64,000 nucleotides of DNA, from NCBI RefSeq assembly GCF_023195895.1, contig NZ_JALPRK010000001.1:528041-592040 (forward strand). Direction: 5' to 3'. Shown here one piece after another: positions 1-7,534 of this stretch. Source of the stretch: Paenibacillus mellifer. GTDB taxonomy: Bacteria > Bacillota > Bacilli > Paenibacillales > Paenibacillaceae. Under the pieces are notes generated by a model, which saw nothing but the letters and a program-made list of their open reading frames with translations, searched no databases and was not told where the DNA came from. A program made the position numbers and the translations under genes. How positions within the stretch are numbered: position 1 is the stretch's first letter; every line of letters starts with the position of its first letter.

Positions 1-1003
1 GCGAATCGTATTTTTGAACAGTTTGGAGAAGAAGGATGGCGGGGCCATGATCCGGGGGGCCCAGGTGTGGATCGGAGAAGAGGAGGGCGTCTGGCGGATG
101 GGCTGGAATGAGCTGTTAGCCGACGGTCAGACGGAGGATCTGTGGTATGAAGGGGCATCCTGGTCGGAGATGCTGCATATTTATCGCCATCGATTGGCCG
201 CCAAGCTAGGTGAGGGATTTCGCCCCGTAATGGAAGACATATGGGATGAGAAGGAAGGGTTAACCAGGCGCGGCATGGCTGCACAGAAGCTGTTTTGTTA
301 TAGCGAACTCAATGGCAACGAGCCGGTTTACAACGAATTGACGGCATGGCGCCGGAAGAAAGCGTCTGCGGAACGCAAAGCGCCTTACTTGATTGCCAGC
401 AACCGGTTGTTGCGGATGATCAGCGTATTTTTGCCGCAAACGGCTGATGAGCTGCTGCAGCTGCCGGGTGTCGGAGAGAACAAAGCCGGCGAATACGGAG
501 CGGAGCTGCTCGAAATCACGAAGGCGGTGGAGCGGAAGCGGACGTTCCCGCTGGATTGGGTCGAGCAGGAGATTGATGGCGAGGTATTCCGTACCTGGCT
601 GTATAAACAGAAGGAAGTCAAATACCGGGCGGAGATGGAGAAATTCAGCATCCGTCGGGCTGCACTGGAGGCGTTGGCGGAAGGGCTCAAAGTGGAGGAT
701 ATATGCACGCGAACAGGCATTGAGCGGCGGGATGCGGTCGAGCTGCTGGAGAATTTGGAGAAGGAAGGCTACAATACCGATGATTTGGTGAGTGCCGAGC
801 TGGTGGAGATGCCCGAAGCGGAGCAGCAGGCCGTTTGGTTGGCCTACGAAGAGCTGGGGGATGCGCTCCTGAAGCCGGTCTTGCACAAAGTGTACGGGAC
901 CGAAGCCGCTGAAGGCGGTAGCCTCGACACGTTATATGAGCGGCTGCGTCTGATTCGCATCCGGTACCGCCGCCATCGTGAGAGTGCCCGGCACGCGGGG
1001 TGA
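1..1003 (+). CDS. HRDC-domain protein, 5' end outside window
   Basis: The frame is already open at base 2 (RIVFLNSLEKK), and base 1 could be the last base of an ATG, so the true start is at or just beyond the window edge; the internal TTG at 14 and ATG at 47 are less likely starts. The middle third looks like an HRDC domain, the helical nucleic-acid-binding module of RecQ helicases and RNase D. The C-terminal half contains a helix-turn-helix of the helicase C-terminal kind (around ICTRTGIERRDAVELL). No helicase or nuclease motifs are present, so this is a stand-alone HRDC protein of unknown role. It converges on corA and shares a terminator with it. Confidence 0.75.
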   Translation, partial: RIVFLNSLEKKDGGAMIRGAQVWIGEEEGVWRMGWNELLADGQTEDLWYEGASWSEMLHIYRHRLAAKLGEGFRPVMEDIWDEKEGLTRRGMAAQKLFCYSELNGNEPVYNELTAWRRKKASAERKAPYLIASNRLLRMISVFLPQTADELLQLPGVGENKAGEYGAELLEITKAVERKRTFPLDWVEQEIDGEVFRTWLYKQKEVKYRAEMEKFSIRRAALEALAEGLKVEDICTRTGIERRDAVELLENLEKEGYNTDDLVSAELVEMPEAEQQAVWLAYEELGDALLKPVLHKVYGTEAAEGGSLDTLYERLRLIRIRYRRHRESARHAG

Positions 1004-1080
1004 GGCGGTGGTAACGGATGCTGCAACGGTAGCTGCCTGAGGTTCTCCTTGAGTTCAGACATGCTCTCATGAATAGACAA

Positions 1081-1112
1081 AGGCCAACTTAGACTATTGT
1101 CCAAGTTGGCCT
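1081..1112. terminator. Bidirectional terminator between HRDC gene and corA
   Basis: Perfect 10-bp inverted repeat AGGCCAACTT / AAGTTGGCCT with a 12-nt loop between two convergent genes. The following T-rich stretch is weak on both strands (CATTGTTC on plus, TTGTC on minus), so termination may be incomplete. Confidence 0.7.
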
Positions 1113-1136
1113 CATTGTTCAAACGCGTACGTTGCT

Positions 1137-2072
1137 CTAAATCCAATCCCTCTTGCGGAAAATATAAAACATCCCTAAACCCAAGGCAAGCATGATGCCG
1201 AGGACGATAAAGTAGCCGTATTGCGAATGCAGCTCCGGCATATGATCGAAGTTCATGCCGTAGATGCCGGTAATCAGGGTCAGCGGGATGAAGATGGTTG
1301 TAATCGCGGTAAATACGCGCATGATTTCGTTGGCGCGGTTAGCGATGGCGGCCTGGTAGGCCTCGCGTAAGTTGCCCACGAGCTCGCGGAACGTATCGAA
1401 GTTCTCGGAGATCTTCACGGCGTTTTCGTAAATGTCGCTGAAATATTTCTGCAGCTGGTCGTCGATCAGCCGGAGATCTTTCTTGTTCAGGATGTTGATG
1501 ACTTCTTTCTGCGGCCCAAGTACCTTCTTCAGCCACAGAATTTCGCTTCGCAGCCCGATGATTTCGTTCAGATGCGAACGTTTGGTATGCATCAGGATAT
1601 CTTCTTCCAGCTTCTCGATCTTTACTTCGATCCGGTCGCCGACAGTAAAGTAGTTATCGACCACGAGGTCGACCAGCAGGTACAGGAACCGGTCGGGCTC
1701 ACTGACTTCCTGCTCCCACAGGATTGGCTTCACCGCGCGAAGCTCGTTGATTTTCTGCTTAGTAACCGTAATGATATAATGCCGTCCCAAAAACAGGTTT
1801 AACGCGCGTAGAAAAATTTCTTCATCATCATACCGTATGCTGTTCACAACAATAAAATAGTGGTTATCGTAGGTTTCAATCTTTGGACGTTGTTCTTCTT
1901 CGCTCAAGCAGTCCTCTACGGCCAAATCATGCAGCGAAAATAAAGGCTGCAGCAGAGCGAGATCATCAACGTCGGCATCGATCCAGTAGAAGCCTTCTTC
2001 TGGAGCGGTGGTCGTCAGTTCCACATCTTCTACAGGGGTAAATACGCCGGCTTGGACATGACGGATTTTCAT
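1137..2072 (-). CDS. corA: CorA-family magnesium/divalent cation channel
   Basis: 311 aa, the usual size for a CorA subunit. A large N-terminal cytoplasmic domain is followed by two C-terminal membrane helices. The signature GMN is at residues 272-274 (YGMNFDHMPEL), and the protein ends in a short basic tail (FRKRDWI). CorA proteins form a pentameric inner-membrane channel for Mg2+ and sometimes Co2+/Ni2+. The ATG at 2072 has a good AAAGGGAG site upstream. The gene is preceded by an unusually long structured leader with its own small reading frame, which suggests control after transcription initiation. Family assignment is firm; ion specificity is not readable from sequence alone. Confidence 0.93.
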   Translation of the reverse strand: MKIRHVQAGVFTPVEDVELTTTAPEEGFYWIDADVDDLALLQPLFSLHDLAVEDCLSEEEQRPKIETYDNHYFIVVNSIRYDDEEIFLRALNLFLGRHYIITVTKQKINELRAVKPILWEQEVSEPDRFLYLLVDLVVDNYFTVGDRIEVKIEKLEEDILMHTKRSHLNEIIGLRSEILWLKKVLGPQKEVINILNKKDLRLIDDQLQKYFSDIYENAVKISENFDTFRELVGNLREAYQAAIANRANEIMRVFTAITTIFIPLTLITGIYGMNFDHMPELHSQYGYFIVLGIMLALGLGMFYIFRKRDWI

Positions 2073-2165
2073 AAGCTTTCACTCCCTTTCCCCGGGCCTG
2101 CCGGCCTGGGATGCTCTTGGTTGAAGCATAGGAAAGGGACCAACCGTCGCTTGCCCGGAACGATG

Positions 2166-2188
2166 AAAAAGGCGTTTATGCAAACACC
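2166..2188 (-). terminator. Terminator-like hairpin in corA leader, overlapping leader-ORF stop
   Basis: Minus-strand stem GGTGTTT / AAACGCC (7 bp, one G-U pair) with loop GCAT, followed directly by TTTTT. The stop codon of the leader ORF (TAA, 2178-2176) lies across the loop and the 3' arm, so a ribosome finishing the ORF would cover the hairpin. Position and U-tract suggest a transcription attenuator, but the stem is short. Confidence 0.5.
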
Positions 2189-2292
2189 GGGAAAAGAAAG
2201 TGCCCTAAGCGTTCCGCAGGCACCCAGCGGGTTGGTTTCCTATGCGATTGGTATTCCTGGGTTGTCCTCTGCGGACTCGGGTCGCCTTCCAT
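2176..2292 (-). CDS. Candidate 38-aa leader peptide upstream of corA
   Basis: 38 codons from ATG 2292 to TAA 2176. A strong ribosome binding site GAGGTG (2307-2302) sits 9 nt upstream, as good as that of most real genes here. The peptide begins MEGDPSPQRTT and ends HFLFPVFA, with prolines at 5, 7, 20, 25 and 35. The N-terminal pattern Glu-x-Asp-Pro-x-Pro resembles that of the enterobacterial leader peptide MgtL (MEPDPTP...), whose early acidic and proline codons make ribosomes fall off when Mg2+ is low. It lies inside a long corA leader and ends in a terminator-like hairpin. No domain is recognisable. That it is translated and regulatory is inference. Confidence 0.5.
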   Translation of the reverse strand: MEGDPSPQRTTQEYQSHRKPTRWVPAERLGHFLFPVFA

Positions 2293-2373
2293 TCTCGGTT
2301 TCACCTCGCTATTTTCAGGTTGTTTGAACATTCGTCAAACCCTAGGGCCGTCTGGGCCTAAAGGCACTTGTCT

Positions 2374-2403
2374 AGTATAACGCCAGCGAATGAAATGTTT
2401 CAA
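2374..2403 (-). promoter_or_regulatory. Predicted sigma-A promoter of corA
   Basis: On the minus strand TTGAAA (-35, 2403-2398), an 18-bp spacer and TATACT (-10, 2379-2374). It is the best promoter match upstream of corA and predicts a start near 2367. Confidence 0.55.
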
Positions 2404-2473
2404 CCCAAAAGTATACTATGTGAGCCGGATCAAAGCGGTCCATGAACATTCGTGTGATTTTTCTCGCAGGTTC

Positions 2474-2501
2474 TTGACGGAATACCGCCAAATCCTTTAA
2501 A
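2474..2501 (+). promoter_or_regulatory. Predicted promoter of the met operon
   Basis: TTGACG (2474-2479), a 16-bp spacer and TTTAAA (2496-2501), about 55 bp upstream of the SAM-I aptamer. The -35 is good and the -10 weak. Confidence 0.45.
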
Positions 2502-2560
2502 GTGAATGTCAAGGAGTAGGCGCAACGCCGAGGTCCTTAACCTAACTAAATATAGCGAAA

Positions 2561-2692
2561 TCTTATCAAGAGCAGGTGGAGGGACTAGCCCGATGATACC
2601 CGGCAACCGGCGATTTTCCAAGAGAATCGCAGCGGTGCTAATTCTTGCAGAACCGTCAGCTTCGAACGCTGAGCGGCTTCTGAGAGATGAGA
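2561..2692 (+). promoter_or_regulatory. SAM-I (S-box) riboswitch
   Basis: Contains the S-box core in order: TCTTATCAAGAGCAGGTGGA, GGGACTAGCCCGATGA, CGGCAACCGG, CGGTGCTAATTC, and a closing GATGAGA that pairs with TCTTATC to form P1 (2561-2567 / 2686-2692). SAM binding stabilises P1. The segment GAGAGAGG at 2689-2696 overlaps the P1 3' arm and is identical to the 3' arm of the downstream terminator. It can therefore pair with CCTTTCTC (2718-2725) as an antiterminator when SAM is absent. The riboswitch precedes metA, so methionine synthesis is shut off when SAM is plentiful. Confidence 0.95.
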
Positions 2693-2712
2693 GAGGCGCA
2701 TACCGGATACGT

Positions 2713-2749
2713 AATGACCTTTCTCCCCGTGAGAGAGGTCATTCTGTTT
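2713..2749 (+). terminator. SAM riboswitch expression-platform terminator
   Basis: 13-bp stem (2713-2725 / 2731-2743, one G-U pair) with loop CCCGT, followed by CTGTTTA. Its 5' arm is the target of the antiterminator segment 2689-2696. The U-tract is short. Confidence 0.85.
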
Positions 2750-2812
2750 AAATGGCCCCTCAAAGGGATGTAGATTTAAGGATAACGCTACGATAAAAAG
2801 GAGTGAAACCAC

Positions 2813-3748
2813 ATGCCGATCAAAGTACCGGATCATTTGCCGGCTAAGGATGTGCTGGCCAGTGAAAACATCTTTGTCATGGACGAAAGCCGCGCTTATC
2901 ATCAGGACATCCGTCCGCTGCGGATTGCCATTCTCAACCTGATGCCTACCAAGGAAACAACAGAATCGCAAATCCTTCGTTTACTTGGAAATACGCCGCT
3001 CCAGGTTGAAATCGTCCTGCTCCACCCTAGTTCCCATACCTCGAAGAACACGCCAGCGGAGCATTTAGAAATGTTCTACAAAACGTTCGACGAGATCCGG
3101 AACCGCCGCTTTGACGGCATGATCGTGACCGGAGCACCGGTGGAACAGCTAGACTTCGAAGACGTAAATTATTGGGATGAGCTGAAGGAAATCTTCGAGT
3201 GGACCAAAACCCATGTCACTTCGACCATGCATATCTGTTGGGGCTCGCAGGCAGGCTTATACTACCATTACGGGGTTCGCAAAGTACCGCTCGCGAAAAA
3301 ATGCTTTGGCGTATTCTCCCACACGGTAAACGATCCGAAGGTGCAGCTTCTGCGAGGGTTTGATGAAGTGTTCCAGGTGCCACATTCCCGCCATACCGAC
3401 GTGGAGCGGTCGGACATCGATCGGGTGCCAGAGCTGCAAATTCTGGCGGAATCGGACGAAGCCGGAATTTATTTGGTGGCCACTCGGGACGGTAAACATA
3501 TTTTCGTAACCGGCCATTCGGAATACGATCCGGAATCGTTGAAATGGGAATATGATCGGGACGTTGCCAAAGGCATGGAAATCGAGTTGCCGGTGAATTA
3601 CTATCCGAATGACGATCCGACCCGAACGCCGCGTTCTTCCTGGCGGGCCCATGCAAACTTATTATTTTCCAATTGGCTAAACTACTATGTGTACCAAGAA
3701 ACGCCGTACGATATCGATCAAACGGCTGATTTTGTATATGAGATCTAA
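2813..3748 (+). CDS. metAA: Homoserine O-acetyltransferase (MetA family)
   Basis: 311 aa. Acylates homoserine in the first committed step of methionine synthesis. The catalytic Cys142 (MHICWG), His235 and Glu237 (TGHSEYD) are in the positions expected for MetA. Residue 111 is Glu (GAPVE). In studied MetA proteins Glu at 111 goes with acetyl-CoA and Gly with succinyl-CoA, so an acetyltransferase is predicted although the family is often labelled succinyltransferase. First gene of the SAM-riboswitch operon; its stop lies 16 nt before the chosen metI start, so the genes are probably coupled. Confidence 0.93.
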   Translation: MPIKVPDHLPAKDVLASENIFVMDESRAYHQDIRPLRIAILNLMPTKETTESQILRLLGNTPLQVEIVLLHPSSHTSKNTPAEHLEMFYKTFDEIRNRRFDGMIVTGAPVEQLDFEDVNYWDELKEIFEWTKTHVTSTMHICWGSQAGLYYHYGVRKVPLAKKCFGVFSHTVNDPKVQLLRGFDEVFQVPHSRHTDVERSDIDRVPELQILAESDEAGIYLVATRDGKHIFVTGHSEYDPESLKWEYDRDVAKGMEIELPVNYYPNDDPTRTPRSSWRAHANLLFSNWLNYYVYQETPYDIDQTADFVYEI

Positions 3749-3764
3749 AGTGGAGGGATTGCAG

Positions 3765-4955
3765 GTGGGGGAGCAGAACAAGGAATGGCGCATTGAGAGC
3801 AGGTTGGCGCAAATTGGATCGATCGAGGAGCCGGTTACTGGCGCGGTAAACTACCCGATTTATCAAGCAACTGCGTTTCGTCACCCGCGTCTTGGGCAAA
3901 GCACGGGGTTTGATTACGCTCGAACGAAGAGCCCTACCCGCAAGGTGCTGGAAGACGCGGCGGCGGCCCTGGAATCCGGGGATGCCGGGTTTGCCTGTAG
4001 CTCCGGGATGGCGGCGCTGCAGACCGTGTTTACGTTGTTTTCGCAAGGGGATCACCTCATCGTGTCGTTGGATCTCTATGGGGGGACCTATCGCTTGCTG
4101 GAACGAATCATGTCCAAGTATGGCGTAACCGCCTCTTACGTAGATACGAATGATTTGGATGGGTTGGAACAAGCGCGTCAGACCAATACGAAAGCGGTGA
4201 TCATCGAAACGCCAACCAATCCGCTGATGATGATCACCGATCTTGAAGCCGTATCGAAATGGGCGCGTACCCACGGGTTGCTAACGGTTGTTGATAATAC
4301 GCTGATGACCCCGTATTTTCAGCGGCCGATCGAGCTTGGCGCGGATATCGTTGTGCACAGTGCAACGAAATACATGGGCGGCCATAACGATGTCTTGGCT
4401 GGACTGATCGTCACCAAGGGCGAGGAGCTGTCGCAGGAGATGGCGATTTTGCACAACTCGATTGGTGCGGTATTAAGCCCCTCCGATTCCTACCAACTGA
4501 TGCGCGGGATGAAGACATTGGCGTTACGGATGGAACGGCATGAGAGCAATGCGCTGGCCATCGCGAAATTCCTGCAGTCGCATCCACAGGTAGCGGAAGT
4601 GTTCCATCCCGGCTTGGAGGATCATCCAGGGTACGCGACGCAACGGAAGCAATCGAGTGGGAACACAGGAATCTTCGCTTTTAAGGTCACCGATGCCCGT
4701 TATGTGGAGCCGGTGCTGCGTCATCTGAATCTGATCGCGTTCGCTGAAAGTCTTGGCGGTGTGGAGTCGCTCATGACGTATCCGGCGGTGCAGACGCATG
4801 CGGACATTCCTGAGGAGATCCGAAAAGCGGTAGGCGTGGACGACCGGTTGCTGCGGTTCTCTGTGGGCATCGAGCATATCGATGATCTAATTGCCGACTT
4901 AAGTGGAGCATTGGAAGCGGCGCGGCAGGAAGTCGAAGGGGGACAAGGCGCATGA
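3765..4955 (+). CDS. metI: Cystathionine gamma-synthase / O-acetylhomoserine thiolyase
   Basis: 396 aa from GTG 3765, chosen because GGAGGG at 3752-3757 is 7 nt upstream; upstream in-frame starts at 3687 and 3738 overlap metA and lack such a site. Cys/Met-metabolism PLP enzyme: the PLP lysine is in HSATKYMGGHND, and the fold's SSGMAALQ and ETPTNP motifs are present. It joins O-acetylhomoserine to cysteine (or sulfide). A MetI assignment fits the order metA-metI-metC and the acetyl-type MetA, but MetI, MetB and MetY cannot be separated with certainty by eye. It overlaps metC by 4 nt. Confidence 0.88.
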   Translation: MGEQNKEWRIESRLAQIGSIEEPVTGAVNYPIYQATAFRHPRLGQSTGFDYARTKSPTRKVLEDAAAALESGDAGFACSSGMAALQTVFTLFSQGDHLIVSLDLYGGTYRLLERIMSKYGVTASYVDTNDLDGLEQARQTNTKAVIIETPTNPLMMITDLEAVSKWARTHGLLTVVDNTLMTPYFQRPIELGADIVVHSATKYMGGHNDVLAGLIVTKGEELSQEMAILHNSIGAVLSPSDSYQLMRGMKTLALRMERHESNALAIAKFLQSHPQVAEVFHPGLEDHPGYATQRKQSSGNTGIFAFKVTDARYVEPVLRHLNLIAFAESLGGVESLMTYPAVQTHADIPEEIRKAVGVDDRLLRFSVGIEHIDDLIADLSGALEAARQEVEGGQGA

Positions 4956-6115
4956 GCGGACAGGAGAAACGGGAAACCAAATTTGAAACGAAGCTGATCC
5001 ATTTCGGCGGCGAGGTGGACGAGGCGACGGGCGCATCCAGCGTACCGATTTATCAGGCGTCGACGTTCCATCATCACGATATTTTTAATCCGCCGCAGCA
5101 TGATTACAGCCGTTCCGGCAATCCGACGCGGCAAGCGCTTGAGGATTATATTGCCGTACTGGAAGGCGGAGTGCAGGGCTTTGCTTTCGCGAGTGGGATG
5201 GCGGCCATTTCAACGACGCTGATGCTGCTCTCGGCCGGCGATCATATTATCGTGACGGAAGACGTGTACGGGGGTACATACCGATTGCTGTCGAATATCT
5301 TGACTCGAATGAATATCGAGACAACGTTTGTAGACATGACGCAGCCGGAGTTGGTGAAGGCCGCGTTAAAAGCCAATACGAAAGCTGTTTATATGGAGAC
5401 GCCGTCCAACCCAACGCTAAAAATCACCGACATCGCGGAAATCTCCGCCTGGGCGCGGGATAAGGGATTGCTCAGCATCGTGGACAATACGTTCATGACG
5501 CCGTATTATCAGCGGCCGATCGAGCTTGGGACGGATATCGTCCTGCATAGCGCAACCAAATTCCTTGGCGGTCATAGCGACGTGCTGGCCGGTTTGGCGG
5601 TAGCGCGGACGGACGAATTGGCCCGTCAGCTGAAATACGTGCAGAACGGACTGGGCACTGTCCTCGGCGCGCAGGATTCGTGGCTGCTGATGCGCGGTAT
5701 GAAAACGCTGGGCGCTCGGATGGCGCATAGCGAGATCAGCGCGCGTAAGCTGGCCGATTGGCTGAGCCGCCGCGGCGATATCGACGCGGTGTTTTACCCC
5801 GGCCTAGCGAACCATCCGGGCCGCGAGGTGCAGGAGAAGCAATCGACCGGCTATGGCGCGGTCGTCTCCTTCGACGTCGGCTCGGGCGAGCGGGCGAAGC
5901 GTCTGCTGAATCTCGTGAAGCTGCCGCTCGTCGCGGTTAGCTTGGGCGCAGTGGAGAGCATCCTCTCCTATCCGCCGATGATGTCGCACGCCTCGATGCC
6001 GCCGGAGGTTCGCGCGGAGCGGGGCATTACCGACGGTCTGCTGCGTTTCTCCGTCGGGCTTGAGGACATCGACGATTTGCTCGCCGATCTGGACGAGGCG
6101 CTTCGGAATAGTTAA
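4952..6115 (+). CDS. metC: Cystathionine beta-lyase
   Basis: 387 aa PLP enzyme, homologous to the preceding gene (SGNPTRQALE, SGMAAIST, ETPSNPTLKI, PLP lysine in HSATKFLGGHSD). It cleaves cystathionine to homocysteine, pyruvate and ammonia. Start ATG 4952 overlaps the metI stop (ATGA), a classic translational coupling. Last gene of the operon, followed by a strong terminator. The two paralogues probably arose by old tandem duplication. Assignment as the lyase rather than the synthase rests on gene order and the Bacillus metI-metC precedent. Confidence 0.87.
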   Translation: MSGQEKRETKFETKLIHFGGEVDEATGASSVPIYQASTFHHHDIFNPPQHDYSRSGNPTRQALEDYIAVLEGGVQGFAFASGMAAISTTLMLLSAGDHIIVTEDVYGGTYRLLSNILTRMNIETTFVDMTQPELVKAALKANTKAVYMETPSNPTLKITDIAEISAWARDKGLLSIVDNTFMTPYYQRPIELGTDIVLHSATKFLGGHSDVLAGLAVARTDELARQLKYVQNGLGTVLGAQDSWLLMRGMKTLGARMAHSEISARKLADWLSRRGDIDAVFYPGLANHPGREVQEKQSTGYGAVVSFDVGSGERAKRLLNLVKLPLVAVSLGAVESILSYPPMMSHASMPPEVRAERGITDGLLRFSVGLEDIDDLLADLDEALRNS

Positions 6116-6137
6116 TGGTTTCTATCTGCATAAACTT

Positions 6138-6160
6138 GGGCCGCGTTTGCGGCCCTTTGT
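6138..6160 (+). terminator. Terminator of metA-metI-metC operon
   Basis: GGGCCGC / GCGGCCC stem (7 bp) with GTTT loop (6138-6155), followed by TTTGT. Confidence 0.85.
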
Positions 6161-6278
6161 CATTTGTACCTGCAAATCGGGTGCTGTTTTTCTGGGCGTA
6201 CCTGTGTTACGATTGAATTATCATTTCAATTTTCAGGTATTCTCGGTATTCATTTATTGTTCTAAGGAGGCAGTGAAC

Positions 6279-7415
6279 ATGACTGCAATCGACGATATAT
6301 TAAACAAAGCGCTGCAGGGCGGGCGTCTGGATCTGGAAGATACCATTCGGCTGTATGAGTCCGATGAAGTCGAGAAGATGGGGCATACCGCTAACATCCT
6401 GATGGAGCGCAAGCATCCCGAACCGATTACGACGTTCGTTATCGGACGGAACATTAACTATACGAACGTATGCGACGTATACTGCCGGTTTTGTGCGTTT
6501 TATCGCCGGCCGGGCTCGGAGGAAGGATATGTGCTTCCGGATGAGTTGATTTTTCAGAAAATCCAGGAAACGATCGATGTCGGCGGCACAGAAATCTTGA
6601 TGCAGGGCGGAACGAACCCGAACCTGCCATTTAGCTATTATACGAATCTACTTAAAGCGATCAAACAGCGGTTCCCTGACATTACGATGCACTCGTTTTC
6701 TCCTGCGGAGATTATGAAAATGAAGGAAGTATCGGAAGGACTTTCGCTGGAGGAAGTGGTGCGCGAAATTCATGCGGCGGGCCTCGATTCGCTGCCTGGC
6801 GGCGGAGCGGAGATTCTAGACGACCGGACGCGCCGGAAAATCAGCCGCCTGAAAGGCTCCTGGAGAGACTGGATGGATGTTATGCAAACTGCGCATAAAA
6901 TCGGCATGAACACGACGGCCACGATGGTTATCGGGTTCGGCGAATCGATGGAAGAGCGGGCGTTGCATTTGCTGCGCGTCCGTGAAGCGCAAGATGAATG
7001 CATCCAAAACGGCTATGCATCGGAAGGCTTCCTGGCCTTCATTCCATGGACCTTCCAGCCGGATAACACGAATCTGAAAGCGGAACGCCAGACCCCGGAA
7101 TCTTATCTGAAAACGGTGGCGATCAGCCGAATCGTGTTGGATAACATCAAGAACCTGCAATCCTCCTGGGTGACGATGGGGCCGGAAGTCGGCAAGTTAT
7201 CGCTGCAGTACGGCTGTAACGACTTCGGCAGCACGATGATCGAGGAGAATGTCGTATCGTCCGCCGGGGCAACGCATAAAGTCAATATAGAATCGATTCT
7301 GTCCATCATTCGTGCGGCGGGGAAAATCCCGGCCCAGCGCAATACGAAATACGAAATTTTGCGTGTCTTCGACGGAGAAGCAACGATCGAACGCGATTTT
7401 ATTATGCAAAACTAA
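6279..7415 (+). CDS. mqnC: Cyclic dehypoxanthinyl futalosine synthase
   Basis: 378 aa from ATG 6279, with AAGGAGG at 6264-6270; an in-frame ATG at 6060 lies inside metC and is not the start. Radical-SAM enzyme with CDVYCRFC (the CxxxCxxC cluster site) and the MqnC/MqnE-like segments GGTEILMQGGTNP and ITMHSFSPAEI. It cyclises dehypoxanthine futalosine in the futalosine route to menaquinone. The other mqn genes are not in this window, so the pathway is inferred from one enzyme. It lies alone between the met terminator and ytxC. MqnE is the nearest alternative. Confidence 0.88.
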   Translation: MTAIDDILNKALQGGRLDLEDTIRLYESDEVEKMGHTANILMERKHPEPITTFVIGRNINYTNVCDVYCRFCAFYRRPGSEEGYVLPDELIFQKIQETIDVGGTEILMQGGTNPNLPFSYYTNLLKAIKQRFPDITMHSFSPAEIMKMKEVSEGLSLEEVVREIHAAGLDSLPGGGAEILDDRTRRKISRLKGSWRDWMDVMQTAHKIGMNTTATMVIGFGESMEERALHLLRVREAQDECIQNGYASEGFLAFIPWTFQPDNTNLKAERQTPESYLKTVAISRIVLDNIKNLQSSWVTMGPEVGKLSLQYGCNDFGSTMIEENVVSSAGATHKVNIESILSIIRAAGKIPAQRNTKYEILRVFDGEATIERDFIMQN

Positions 7416-7534
7416 CAGGGTGTAGCAGCTGACAATTTACTGGAAGAGCTACCTTTCATTCCATGAACCGTTTCCGTATATCCGTTTCCTTCCCGCCATA
7501 TACTTGGAGAAGGAAGCGGAAGGGGGCCAGGTTC

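Larger units (their letters stand above)
2073..2367 (-). promoter_or_regulatory. Long structured 5' leader of corA
   Basis: About 295 nt separate the predicted transcription start (near 2367) from the corA ATG. On the minus strand the leader holds a small ORF (2292-2176) and a hairpin with a U-tract (2188-2166). A long-range pairing joins 2245-2230 with 2145-2126 (GCATAGGAAA..CCAACC against GGTTGG..TTTCCTATGC), and inside it CGGAACG (2216-2210) pairs with CGTTCCG (2162-2156). Short 5' hairpins lie near 2322-2365. I compared it mentally with the M-box, NiCo and cobalamin riboswitches and could not match any. Regulation by Mg2+ is an inference from the gene it precedes. Confidence 0.6.

Noticed and set aside
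1..111. Frame 1 open from the left edge to TGA at 109, as end of an upstream gene
   Set aside because: It overlaps the HRDC frame for its whole length and lacks any recognisable pattern; the HRDC frame is itself open to the left edge.
2052..2327. 91-aa plus-strand reading frame overlapping the corA start
   Set aside because: It is antisense to the corA leader and start, has no ribosome binding site and shows no protein-like pattern.
2073..2367. M-box (ykoK) magnesium riboswitch upstream of corA
   Set aside because: The conserved M-box words and loops could not be found on the minus strand; a leader ORF and terminator explain the region better. A cobalamin-type fit (CCCAGGAATACC) was also too poor.
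3216..4274. Long minus-strand frame across metA/metI
   Set aside because: Shadow of the plus-strand met genes; Arg/Pro/Leu-rich composition typical of antisense frames in GC-rich codons.
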